The translations under genes and the position numbers were made by a program. Shown here in pieces: positions 1 to 12,761 of a stretch of DNA of 64,000 nucleotides. The notes beneath the pieces are model-generated. The model was not told the DNA's origin, made no database searches, and worked only from the letters and a program-made list of their open reading frames with translations. Where the stretch lies: assembly GCF_010015445.1 (NCBI RefSeq), contig NC_053119.1, positions 10,462,550 through 10,526,549 on the forward strand, in the 5' to 3' direction. Numbering within the stretch: position 1 is the stretch's first letter; each line of letters begins with the position of its first letter. The DNA is from Perca fluviatilis. Taxonomy: Eukaryota > Chordata > Actinopteri > Perciformes > Percidae.

Positions 1-319
1 ATTCATTAATTTTAATCACTTTTTCCATTTTTTGAAAACTAATGAAGCAATGACTTCAAGATGAAAAATGAGGCATTTTTTTCACCTTACTAACGGTTCT
101 TTTTTTGTCTCTTTGTGTTTATACAGTATATTTATGGTGCCTGTGCATGTATGAAAAAACAATCTGCTGCTGTCAAATTGTTCTCAGTATCTCAAGTATT
201 TCTGATTACAACTAGAGTAAGAATTCTTCTGCTTGCCAATAAATATATGTATGTTTGTATTTGCCATGCTCTAAGCCAGATTTCCCACAAAAAACTGCTA
301 TGAAGTATTTATTTGTGCT

Positions 320-831
320 CTTATTTAATTGAGTTCTTATTTAGCTTATTAGCTACATGGTTAGATAAGTCAGGTTGTCTACCACTTGGGTCTACTTTCA
401 AAACTACTTCAGTTGACTTTTTATGCAGACATGTATGGTTCTCAGAGGATGAAGCATCCAGACTTTGGTGATCCTGTGACTTTTCCCTTAAACGCCACCA
501 TGAGGTTGACAATTTTTTTCTTTTAGCAAAATATCTCAACAACTTTTTGATGGATCGCCATTAAATCTGGTACAAATATCCATAGTGCCCTCCGGATGAA
601 TCGTAAAGACTTTGGTGATTCTCTGACATTTCCTTTAGCGCCATCATCAGGTCAAATATTTAATGTGTGGAATACATTTATGAGTCCTGCAAAACTAATG
701 TCATTACCATCAGCCTCAGCTGTACTTATTGTGTTTACTTCTAATTCTAGCATTCTAGCATGCTAACATGTCAAACTAAGATAGTAAACATCTCAAACAT
801 TATACTTGCTATACATCAGTATGGTAGCATT
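320..831. repeat. Old dispersed teleost repeat, left part
   Basis: Tandem-like phrases recur here and again near 10440 and 11190: '...CTGACNTTTCC...GCCACCATGAGG...' and 'TCTAGCATGCTAACATG'. I recognise this from fish genomes as a dispersed repeat rich in GTTAGCATGCT phrases. It resumes at 1582 after an inserted MITE. Confidence 0.6.
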
Positions 832-1581
832 TAGGGTTGGGTATCGTTTGGATTTTTACAATTCCGATGCCGAACCGGTACTTTTAAAACGATTCAGATT
901 CCTAAACCGATTCTTAAAAAACTGACAAGCGAATGGTTAATATGCTTTTATGTCTGTTTTGGTGAGCCCAGAGGGAAAAAATTGCATTTTAAAAGTAGCC
1001 TACATTTACGGTAGCTAGCTAACAGTAGACTACAGAGAAAGTGTGATATTTTTATGTCCGTTTCGGAGCGACAGAGGGAAAATATTTCATTTGACACATT
1101 AAGTGGAACCATAGACTGTATAATATTAATGGACAATGCATCCGGTTCGGCGAAGTGCTGCAAATGCGGAAGAGCCTTAAACCTGCATTCTATCTGAATT
1201 CCAGCAGGGGGCGACACGTGCAGTTGCAAAAGGAGGTCGGTTTCTGTAGAAGTCTACGAGAAAGTGATCCACTTCTCACTTGATGTATTACCTCAGTAAA
1301 CATTTTCATAAAGTGTTTATGGTCTCAATCGCTAGTTTTAAGTCTTCTGCAACACAGAATGATGTTTATTTTTTGAATTATGGTCTCGTTGATTTTAAAA
1401 TCTGCTATAAAGCAGGGGGTGTTTTAGAGCGTGGCTATGATGTGATTGCCAGTAAAAGTGTGTAATGCAACCGAAATGAGGAACCAAAATTTTGCTCTAA
1501 TTCGTTCTAATTCTAAGTTCTCCAGTCCAATTCCTACCCGTTGCGTTCCATAGTGGAACCGGGTTTCGGTACCCAACCCTA
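832..1581. mobile_element. hAT-like MITE, 750 bp
   Basis: Begins TAGGGTTGGGTATCG and ends CGGTACCCAACCCTA, imperfect terminal inverted repeats. It is flanked on both sides by the 8-bp direct repeat GTAGCATT (824-831 and 1582-1589), the hAT target-site signature. No transposase is visible. Confidence 0.85.
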
Positions 1582-1665
1582 GTAGCATTGTCATTGTGAG
1601 CATGTTAGCATGCTGATGTTGGCATTTAGCGCAACGCTCCAACGGCTGCATGGCAGTAGACTCTT
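1582..1665. repeat. Old dispersed teleost repeat, right part
   Basis: Continues the repeat interrupted at 831, with GAGCATGTTAGCATGCTGAT. Confidence 0.55.
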
Positions 1666-2109
1666 AGTCTTGCTTTTTTTTCTGTTTTCTGTAAATTTTC
1701 ATTTAAAGCAAAGAGTCCAAAAACATCAGCTCTGCTATCGCAAACCCACATCTATCAAGCCCTAATTACTGCATTGCTTATTTTCTCTCAGCTTTCCACT
1801 GCCGTGACGTGCAGCACAGCCAAACATACAAAACCGTTGAGAGTCCCAACTGAACCCTCATTGTGCTGCGTTCACAAGCCCCAGGATGGGCTGCAGAACG
1901 CACTCAGTTCATTCCAAACAGCCACACAGAGACATTTTCAACCAATAAACCTGGAACTCACAGTCACAAAGTGTTTGCAGTGGCTGACCTGAGGCTGGCA
2001 ACCTGATGAAAGGCTAAAAGAGAAATGCAGTGACCTTTTTAAGTTAAAGAGACTCAGCATAAAAAACACGAGCATATCTATTCACTGTAACACACTGTTA
2101 GACTGCATA

Positions 2110-2165
2110 TTGTGTGCGTGCGTGCGTGTGTGTGCGTGCGTGCGTGCATTCGTGCATGCATACGT
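2110..2165. repeat. GTGC/GTGT-rich imperfect tract
   Basis: Alternating TGTG and CGTG units ending in GTGCATGCATACG. Confidence 0.8.
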
Positions 2166-5100
2166 GGGATCTGCCAGCATTCTCTGAGTTCCACCGATCC
2201 AGGGCATATATGCTACAGTACAGTAGGACTAATATTTGCCCTTCTGACTAAGATCTGTCTGAGAGTGAATGTTTGCTTAGTTTGAGAGGAAACACAAAAT
2301 ACCACACGGCTTATGTAGACAGATCCTCCCTGGAATAATCACACACTGTTTTATTATCAGGTTCTGATCTTCAGTACACCACCGGAACCTCTTAGCGATG
2401 ACGTATTGTAACTCCTTCGATGATTGGGGAGCGATTCCAGACTTTTTTTTACAATTATATAACATTGTTGGACTTTTCTGGATTATTACCAAATTTCTAT
2501 TATTCTCAAATTGATCTTTCTAACAACAACAACCTACCATTATCTTTTTTTAAGATGTCGCTATGCATATGAGCATTAATACAGCATGCCTTTAAGTAGC
2601 TTTGGAGACAATTGCGAGTGATGAAATGGATATTTCTTCATCTTCAACAGTGGATTTCTTCTTGTAGGATTGTTTAAAATTGGTCTAAAATGTTAAGACA
2701 AGAATGAAGTCTCAGCTCTATGATTTTAAAGGATATACACCAAATCATTATCATTGCCATCTTAATATTGTTTCATGGAAACATTTAATTCTATGTCAAC
2801 TGTCTTGCCATAGGATCTTTCTAATAAAGAGCAACTTAACAGCAGCTGAAAATCTTTGCGGTTTAACTTAGGGTCTGATGTAGAAGTGTATTTCAGGGTG
2901 TGTCAGAACAATGTGACATCAGTCTTGGGTGTGGTTATAGATGTGGTTATAGGTGCAACAGAGCACTCTTCCTCAGAGATGGTGAAACTGAACCAAAATG
3001 TCAACCTTTTGATGTGTATCCTTTCTTAAGAGTTAGTGATAATAGGTAGATATAGAGGACATATATATATCATTAGTGCTATATTTTTCTGGTGTCATAT
3101 ATTATTTAACATGAAATTACAATGCAATATGTCACAGTCAAGGTGGGCCTCCCAAAAATGGATAAAGACAGCAAAAACTAGAAGAAATCAAACTGCACTA
3201 ACTCACACAATGAATTTACACAGACAACGCCAGCTAAAACCTCTCCCCATTTCTCTGAGCGAGCCAACCAAAACCACGACTCACTATTGCTTACTATCAT
3301 TGAGCAGACCCTTGGCTCTCTTTAAATGCATAATTTAAACTGTGGCCACTTCATAACGTGCACTCGCATTCGTGAGCAAGCCACACTAGGCCAGGTCAAG
3401 CCAATCAGCCCTATCTCCACAGTGTGCCCATTCAGTCGGTGGGGTGGCTGCAGGCTCCCCTGTTCGGCCGCTGTGGTATGTTCCGCTCCCAGCTGAGGTG
3501 GGGGGCAATAAGGCCATGGTCTGTTCCAGCAACCGACAGGGGCAGGGCCTTGGGGGGTGCGACCCTGCCAAGGTAAACACAAGGCGAGCATCCAGGGGAG
3601 GCTCACCACCTCCCTCTCTCCTCCAACCCTGCAGAGTCCCTCAGCAGAAGAACAGAGTTGACATTGATACGCATTCACACACAGAAACAGAGACCAACAC
3701 TCATAGATTACCATGGGGATGTGTGGGAGCGCACGTCCGATGCCCCTGGTAAAGAAAACGCATGGGAGTGTGTGTACATATGTCGCTATTGACACATACT
3801 GTAAGGCCTGTGTTTGAGAACACACACAGACTCTTGTACAGTTAAATGGGTGGAGGGGTAAAAATCATATTCACAGGTTCTTATGGGTGCATTAGGACCG
3901 ACACTGACATACAAAGACATGCTTGAGCAGCATGTGCACATTAGTTTAATGTGTCAAACATACACACAAGTAGACACACAATATCTGAGGTCTCGAATGC
4001 TACTTCAGTAGCTTACAAATTTGCCTAAATATAAAAACATTTGCTTTAACTGAACAACTGCGCTCAAACAGCTTGATGTTACCATAGTAACAGGATGTCG
4101 CTCTTGACAGTTTCCTATGTTGCAATAAGTAACATTGTTTTCCCAATAATCAAACACAGTTTGCTACTGCTCAAATGCTTGAATTTGAAAGTAAAATAAC
4201 ATGTTTCTCCTCATGTAAGACTGGAAACTGATTATATATAATAATATATAAAGATATTTGTGCACTGTTGCACATTTTAGTGTCTTATTCCACATAATGC
4301 CATCAGTGGTTCCTAACCTGGATGTTGGACCACTTCGTCAACCTTTCCTCTATCTTTGCTTTTTTTTCTTGTGAATTACTGGATAATTTTACTTTTTCAG
4401 GCCTCTAAAAAATAAACAAGGAAAACAAATTCCTCTTTGATTGAAGAGTTTAAAATTGGTAGTAATTCGACACATAGACATCACTTTGTTTAAAGCCTTA
4501 GGGATCACAAGCCATAAAGGGTTGGACCACAACACATTGAGTACTGGCATACTAAGATAAAATGAATTCAAAAACTGAGTTAAATGACATACATGCCACT
4601 CTTCATCCAGGAAAGCCGTCCAGAAAACAAACTGACTAATTAATTTCTGTATTCCACCTAAAATTTGAACAATGTCCTGCTTTTAAAACTCTTATTTTAG
4701 CCACATTATACATTTGAAATCACTGTGGAATCACACACAGCACAAAGAAATTAAACTCAAAAATCCACAATCACTTAGCTGACTCCATTAACAACTCAAA
4801 AAGTCAACTCAGCTAAACTCAGAAGCTGTACCAGACTTCCAGCAAATAAATCACAACTGTGTCACAACTATGTCAAATCTGACTTGTACAGTATTAGTTA
4901 TATCGAAAAAGAAACTTCAAACTGTTACCTTTGCTTTGACATCTGAGTACAGTACCTCAACCAATACCTGTCCCCCCAATCAGAGGATGAAGAAGTGTCA
5001 AAGTATATCCCCTAAAACCCCTTCACAATATTCCTTGTTAGGGAATCCAGTGGTAAGTTGGAAACGTACCGTTAATGCTCCAAAGCTCCCAGTTCCAGCG

Positions 5101-5177
5101 ACTCCAGGGGCCTCTTGCTCCTGCCTGAGTAGGAGAGCAGAAAGAAGCTTTATTCAAACTCTACCACATATTTAGAT

Positions 5178-5293
<116 letters not shown>

Positions 5294-8200
5294 GTGAGGT
5301 CACACAAACAGCCTTGAATGTCAAAGCTGAAGCACAGAATCAGACAAAATCTTTAAAAAGAAAGGATTGTTGCTGCTCCTGGCAAATGTCAGATTATCTC
5401 AATCTTCCTGCATATATTTGCCAAATTGGTTTGAATGGAGGTTCATGCTGCTTTACACACTAAATACACTATATAAACTTTAAAGGCAATAGACAAACAT
5501 GGTTCCAAAACTTTCACAGGTCGATATGCATGTTGACAAATATAAGTTATTTATAATTTAGTATCAATCAATTGATCTTTGCTCTAACCTGTTGCACTTG
5601 TACATGTGTAGGCAAAACCAATACAACCAATAAATCTCAACTCTATGATTAAACACAATTGATTCAGCTGGTTCATCAGCACACTTACTGCAAGCAACAC
5701 TGATTAATAATTTGCAAGTTTTCAATTTCCCTGCGCAGGAACATTACAAGTTTATCTTACAGTATCTTATGCTGTAGTTTATGCTGCCTGAAAACAAAAG
5801 AATAAATTAGAATTGTTTGCAGTATTGTCCAATGTCTGTCATTGTCTTACACTAATTGTCTCTGTGTCATTGTCATTATAAGGAGGGGTCCTGATAAACA
5901 AGAGGTATAGAACTCTACCAAAATTGTCAGCCGCATACTACTTACTACTGGCAGAAGACGTCATTCAGTTTGTTTTGTAGTCAGTTTTACCCATGGTCAG
6001 GTCTGTTTCCCCAGTGAGGCAAAATAACTATTGCTATGGTTACTTTAAATGTATCGTTCCCTGAATTAAATTGGTGTTTAAACTTTCATCATGAGATGAG
6101 TCATGATTTTAATTAATGAAAAATAAAATGCTGTCTATTATTGCACAACCTGTCCAGCTAGCCAACATTATAAAACTAAGGCGTTCTCCACCTTTAATTT
6201 TACACTCCATCATGTTCAGGAGAATATTCCTGATTGCTGATACTACTGATTTTACACACATTTATTTTATTAGGCAGGTGCGTAGGAGGGGGACGAGTAG
6301 GTCAAAAGTTTTAAACAAAACTCCTACACACTGTCTCACTTGCAAAGATACATTTATTAGCGACATTTTGGTACTAGACCTTCATCAGCCATATAGTTTA
6401 GAGAATATTATAGATCCAAGACGAAACTCACAGAAGGGCGGGACTCTGAAAAACAAGGGGCATGCATTTGGGTTATTTTGCTAACAAAGGGGATGGCACC
6501 CCTCCTCAAATCGCCATCAAAAGTACATCAAAATTGTACTGTAGTTGTGCAGTACTTAGTAGCAGATTACAAAACTGTCTAATAATGTTAGAGGCTGTAA
6601 AATACTGTATGTGTTGACTGTTTATCCTTAAAAAAATGTTTTCAAGATAATTGTTTAAGTACTTGTGTGTTTGCAAAGTAGCTGATAAAAAAGGGGGAAA
6701 TAATGAGGTATGTTTGGGTGAGTGCTTGGGTGAACACATGTTTGCATGCATGTGTCTTTTCAGTATGTATATATACTGCCACGTGTCTACCGCTGGTGTC
6801 TGTTTGCATTCAGTTTCAAGTTAAACATGCCAATGTTGGCCTGAGGTTAAGGAAAGGTGTGTCTCCCATTCGTCTCCTACCAAACTCTATTCAGAGCTGT
6901 AAATACTGGCTGTGTGCTCCCGGCACTCACTGACACACACTTACCATCTACATCTTCAAAGGAAGAAAGTATTAGCAGGCGATTTGCTCTAATTTTGTAC
7001 TTATTTGCAGACTCAATGTTTATTCAGCAGCTGTACACAGATGAAATAGAAACATCAGGTTTACTCACCATCATTCATGTCAATCAGCTGTTGCATGGTT
7101 ACATATCTAAAAGAGCAGCACAGAAAGTCAGGCACCAGAACATTTTTATACCACACCACCTTCATATATCTATGTTTTATATCATATTTTATGGCTTTTT
7201 TTATACAGGGAAAGTTTGCCCGGTGACACTTGCTCGTTTTAATTTTCATGCACATTCATAGTTATATGGCCTGTACAACCACAAATTTCTAATGTTGGCA
7301 GCTGAGAAGCTTCACTGGAAAGCTGTTAAGCAAACTTCAACAGGAGATGCTGAAGAGGAAGAAGAGTTTCCCACTGTCCAAGCCAGGAGGTGTGGGGATT
7401 CCAAATGGCGCTCTTCGAGTCACAAGAAAGCATCCATAATCTTAAGGCCAAATAACCCCCAAAATGTGTTATACATTGTAGATTTTAGAAATCCCCCTAA
7501 TAACCACAAAGTAACTCACTTATTGCTGTGATCTCAGACTGTTTGGATTTTTGATTGTGCGTTTGTCTCTCTTAAGGTAAAGACAGCTAAGACTGTTGGT
7601 GAGCTAAACCCTGCAGTTGCTCCGTAGCCCATGAAAGAAAAATTAAATGTCAGATAAAGAAACGAGACCATAGCTATGTTTTCCACTGTATACACTTTAG
7701 AAATTCTGTGTCACATTTCTCTGAAATAGGGAAAGTTATTCATCGTCATCCACATACTGAGTCATCTGTTAAGATTACGGAAATTAGATTATGACTAAAG
7801 TATAAATGCCAACAATGTAATATAAATTTCCAGTCCCGTTGCTTTTACCTTTCTAGTTAGACAATTTTAGGTAATTTCGTCCAAAGCTGAAAATGTTAAA
7901 CCAGGGTTTTGATGTAGGCTATAGCTAAACTGTCACTGTCTCTCCGAACACAGTATAGATTGTCATACATTTCTGTTTTTAGGTGGAGTCACAAGTGGGA
8001 CATCATCTCACTGAACATAAAGTGAAAACACTGAGCCCCTCATATTTCCTCCAGCACAAACAACAGGGAACAAGAAATATCAAAATCTAATGGGCACATT
8101 GCTGAATGTCTTCAGAGGATGAGTCATTTTGGTTGCAATGATCCCAGTAACATAATAACAGTAATATTCTTTTACGGTTTAAGATCCACAGTGTCGGGAC

Positions 8201-8565
8201 AAACCTAAAGTTACAATCTCGAAGATGTCCGTTTCGTTCTTTTTGGGGGCACCTATGGCGATAAGCAGTAATTGCAGGTGTGTTTTTTTGGATCTCACTT
8301 TCACTTGTTTTTGAAGTTTCATCCTTCTGTCTATCTTCAGTCAGTCCGTCACTCTTTTTTTTGTTGGAGTAACCATTTACTCACACTAACAGAGACCGGA
8401 AAAAACAGTAGGTGCTTTACACACAAATTATGCCTACCATATACTAGAAGACTCTGAAAAGACTTTGAAAAGACTAAAGTCTGACACCATCTCACATCTA
8501 AAGACAATCTGTCATAATTTCACTGGGTTTTTATTCATAGACTATTAGATTTTGCAAATACTTAA

Positions 8566-8654
8566 AGCAACACTATGTAACTTTTCCCGCTTCGGTCCCC
8601 TACAGGTTGTCTCATTGGAACTACAGCTCGCGCTAAAAGTTACATAGTGTTGCT
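8566..8654. mobile_element. Short palindromic TTAA-flanked MITE
   Basis: Starts AGCAACACTATGTAACTTTT and ends with its reverse complement, with TTAA immediately on each side (8562-8565 and 8655-8658). TTAA duplication is typical of piggyBac-mobilised elements. Confidence 0.7.
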
Positions 8655-8658
8655 TTAA

Positions 8659-10319
8659 AACCTATGAAAATATCAAACATGTTTGATTTTGTCGGAACGT
8701 CAAGACGGGAAAAAAACTGACTTATGGCAGCTCGGACCGAGTTTTATGACCACCTTACACCAAACGGTTGAGAAGACTGGAGTGTGCCCCAACTCTAGCA
8801 AGACTCTCATGATTTCATTCCGATATTGGAAATTTGTCTGCGACAGGTTAATCGCGTGAAATAAAGTGTAAATGAGTCCTAACTACTGCTGGGTGATGGA
8901 AAAATGTGTCACTAACTGTGCGCCCCCCTTGTGATTTTTCCCGGGAATGTCGCCACAGACCTAATAGCCTACATCCATGCCACAGACAAATAGTTCGCAA
9001 TACTGCAAATGCAAGGGCTTTCATCAGTGGGCCATAGAGCGATAGATAGTGACTTTACAGACATTTATTTAAATGAAAATCTTGGAGATTGTTACTCACT
9101 GGTAAGGCTGTATAGCAACACTTCTGTATTGTGTAAGCAACATTATAACCTCTGGGATCTTTTAGTCTTGTAAGTTTAAGTTTCTTGTCATGGGCAAGGG
9201 CTTTAATTTGCTACATTGGTACAAATGTTAGGAAATATTCAAATGGATATCATAATACTCAACTGTTGAGTTATTTAGAAACACATGACTAAGGGTAAAG
9301 TTTTCCTCCAGTTTGGCGTTTGATATCCTACTACTGTCACTCAAAGTCAGAACAAGAGGCTTAAAGTATTTCTGTCTTTGGGAGCTTGAAGAACTGAAGC
9401 ACTTTGTCCGTGGCAGCAGGAAAAAAAACGCCAGTATAAATAGTGTCATCAGCCTGAAATTGCACTGAGGTTGTTAAAAGTGTTGAGTGTATTGGCTTTA
9501 TGTGTTAGGCCAACCATATATTAAGGCGCACAATGATTCTCTAGAAACAGATAGGTAATCTGTTTTCACAGTCTGGGTCGTAAAGAAATTGAGTGTATGG
9601 CTGTGGTGTTAGGCTGACTCATAAAATCAATAATATTTAATAGCAAATGGCTGTGTTGCTCCCCACACCAGTTTATACAATATAGCATCCTAGTTCGACC
9701 ATGAATGACCCTTTTGTTCTCAAGAAAATGAAGAATTTGGGTTAGTTTGTTTTATAAGGTAAGTTGAGTTAAAAATTGTTTTTTCTGTATTTAAGTGTGT
9801 GTGTTTATCTGTGTGCCTTTGTCGACACACCCAAACCATCATTTTTAGTGACTGATTTCAGCACATTTGCAGTCTCCGTGAGTGCAGACTTGACTTACAA
9901 CTAGAAGCAGAGTCCACCTGAAAGACCTCTCAGAGTGAACGAGAAGGGTCAACACAGAGACGCTTGTGTCTCCTCTCTGCTCTGCCTCAAATGATCCAAC
10001 TATGGGCAGCCGCACGTTGGAAACAAGCTGGAATATTGCTGACACAGGTAGTCGGATGGGATCAACTGGAACCAGACTGAGGCTTTTTCTTGAGGGTGAC
10101 AAATTTCAAGCTCACGAAAAGTGCTGAGGCTTCTGTTTCGGTTGATGGGTTGATGCACTTTCTGTTCACACACACCATACACCCACCCACTCACACACCA
10201 AGACATCACACACACACTTGTATGGACGGTATGCATAGATAAACATATAGTGATGAGAAATTATTGTTGTGGAATTGACTTTTCTCTTACAGTAGGTCAC
10301 ATTAACAGCACAAAATTAT
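8659..10319. other. Intergenic stretch, nothing recognised
   Basis: Ordinary A+T-rich unique-looking sequence with no credible exon, RNA gene or clear repeat. Confidence 0.5.
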
Positions 10320-10548
10320 AGCATGCGATGTCTGTCTGTCATTCCACCACTTTGGTCCAGACTGAAATACCTGAACAATAATTGGCTGCATTAAGATAAA
10401 ATTTGGTACAGACATTCATGGTTCCCAGAGGATAAATCCTACAGACCTTGGTGACTCACTGACTTTTCCTCTCACGCCACCAGAAGGTCGATATTTTGAT
10501 GTTTTAGTGATCCGTCCTGACAGCTATTACTGCTACTATGTATGATTT
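10320..10548. repeat. Second partial copy of the dispersed repeat seen at 320-831
   Basis: Shares AATTTGGTACAGACATTCAT, GGTGACTCACTGACTTTTCC and CGCCACCAGAAGGTC phrases with the first copy. A further piece lies at 11150-11230. Confidence 0.5.
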
Positions 10549-10880
10549 GCCAAAGTCTCACATTGCCAGACCGTCCTCCACAGCGCTGCGGAGGAGCGTC
10601 TGGCTAGTTCACATAGCAATCCGGGATGGGAGATAAACGTGCTCTGGTTCATTGGCATTTCTTTAAACAAATCACAATCGTCTTGGGTGGTGCTAAGCGC
10701 CGAACGGAGCCACGGTACCTCTGCAAAATAGCCTCAGGAAGGAACTTGTTTTGGTGGAACGTGTGTACGTTCCAAGGTTGTTTTAGTCGTGTAACAGAAA
10801 TCTCAGATTCAACAGATAGTCTAGCTAGCTGTCTGGATTTACCCTGCAGAGATCATTCTGTGTTGCAGAAGACTTAAAAC
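10549..10880. repeat. Dispersed repeat, inverted relative to the copy at 54983-55217
   Basis: Phrases such as CATTGCCAGAC, TTTCTTTAAAC..AATCAC and TGCAAAATAG occur in the same order on the opposite strand at 54983-55217. Confidence 0.6.
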
Positions 10881-10884
10881 TAAC

Positions 10885-11105
10885 AATTGAGACCATAAAC
10901 TCTTTATGAAAATGTTTACTGAGGTAATAAATCAAGTGAGAAGTGGGTCACTTTCTCATAGACTTCTACAGAAACCGACCTTTCGCAACCGCACGTGTCG
11001 CCCCCTGCTGGAATTCAGATAGAATGCAGGTTTAAGGCACTTCCTCATTTGCAGCACTTCACCGAACCGTATGCGTTGTCCATTCATATTAACAGTCTAT
11101 GTTTT
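10885..11105. repeat. Inverted copy of the MITE interior at 1110-1335
   Basis: About 220 bases matching the reverse complement of the 832-1581 element interior, including CACGTGTCGCCCCCTGCTGG. Confidence 0.75.
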
Positions 11106-11441
11106 CACTGCATGGTTTGACTTGACTCAACTCCCATTTGGTTTTTTTGCGGATAGAAATGAAGCATTAGATGATCTTCTGGCATTTCCTCTAGTGCCAC
11201 CATGAGGTTCACATTTGTGATTTAAAAAAAACAACAACTAAGATGTGCATTTAGCTAACAGCACCACTGTGTTTATTTAGAAATTATCTCTTATATGATA
11301 TGCACATACATTCTCAGAGAAAACCTGACAGAATCCATACATATGGTAGTCAGGAAAGTTTTACAGATACATATACAGATTTAGAAACTATTGATATAAT
11401 TATACCACTGTAATGTATACCACCTGTACCTGGGTGAGTAT

Positions 11442-11442
<1 letters not shown>

Positions 11443-11476
<34 letters not shown>
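11443..11476. repeat. (CA)n microsatellite
   Basis: About 17 CA units. Confidence 0.9.
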
Positions 11477-11477
<1 letters not shown>

Positions 11478-12290
11478 AGTACACACACAGCCAAAAAACA
11501 GACAGACAGATAGATCAATAGATACATTTGAGAAATATCAGACAAGAAGAGAGGCAGGTAGACAGGTTTGACAATGAAATAGACAAAAAAAAACAGTGTC
11601 TCAGCAACATCATTAACATCCTGAAGGTGCCAGAAAATTCCTTCCTGTGTTTTAAAATGTGACGACTGAAATAGACACTCTCAGTTTAGCATTTTGTGGC
11701 TGCTTGTATACAGTGATTGTGAGTTTTTTGAATGTTAAACATACTGTCCTCACACTGTTCTGTGCTAGATTACATGTTAGTATATATTTACTTATTTCTA
11801 AAAATGCACAGAGAATGAAGCTGCTCATTCAAAACACAAGAATCAGTTCACCTCTGTGGCTAAAAATGAAATAGGAAGGACAAACCTGCCAACACTGAGC
11901 AATTCTCCATATTGATGTTACACTTAAAACCTCACTCCAACAGAGCTTCTAACAGGTCCAACATAAAGTAGATTGGTTGGGAAAGCATTGTTCCAAACTC
12001 TCCAAAAAAAAAGCAAATTCTAGTGAGTGAGTATCCAAATAAAACATAACATCTTTCAATGACCTCTTTTTTTCAGCTGATTTTACTCAGATATTTCATT
12101 TACAGTAATTTGTCAGATTTGGGATTTACGCTAAGTAAAATGTGTGTATTGTCATGTTGAAACACGGCTCCAAATCACTGAATAAAAAATTACAAAAGAA
12201 AGGTTGGCATACATTTTCACTAATGTTTGCATTCTGTAAGAATACAACAAGGACATTAGTTGTAATGAATCCTGCAACTTCTTTCCTTGA

Positions 12291-12304
12291 CCAATAGAGG
12301 GCAC
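12291..12304 (+). promoter_or_regulatory. CTCF-like motif
   Basis: CCAATAGAGGGCAC matches the CTCF core with one mismatch. It is in the same orientation as the motif at 18558. This is motif evidence only. Confidence 0.25.
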
Positions 12305-12493
12305 CAAGAGTTGAGGTATTCTGTACATGCATTAGTCTGGAATTAAAATGAGATCATACCATATATTATCATATTATGCTGTTGTAATCCTGCAGTCACC
12401 AAATGCATGTGTAGTCATTTTCTGGTGTAAAGTGTTTCCTTTATTTCTACACAGGAGGGTTGGTACACAAGTTGTTAATATGAAGGCTGCTTG

Positions 12494-12497
<4 letters not shown>

Positions 12498-12587
<90 letters not shown>

Positions 12588-12600
12588 TGTGTGTGTGTGT
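12498..12600. repeat. (GT)n microsatellite
   Basis: About 103 bases of GT with a single GG interruption near 12580. Confidence 0.95.
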
Positions 12601-12673
12601 CGCTGTCATAAGGCCTTCTTTCAACCAGTCCTGGCAGGGCATGTCTGTCTTCTATGCACTAGGGAAAGGGCTT

Positions 12674-12678
<5 letters not shown>

Positions 12679-12760
<82 letters not shown>
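12679..12760. repeat. (GT)n microsatellite
   Basis: About 41 uninterrupted GT units, 80 bases after the preceding tract. Confidence 0.95.

Positions 12761-12761
<1 letters not shown>

Noticed and set aside
3322..3825. 167-codon minus-strand frame, the longest outside repeats
   Set aside because: No domain or family resemblance, and overlapping frames of similar length are open on the plus strand. Chance opening in a G+C-rich patch is the simpler reading.
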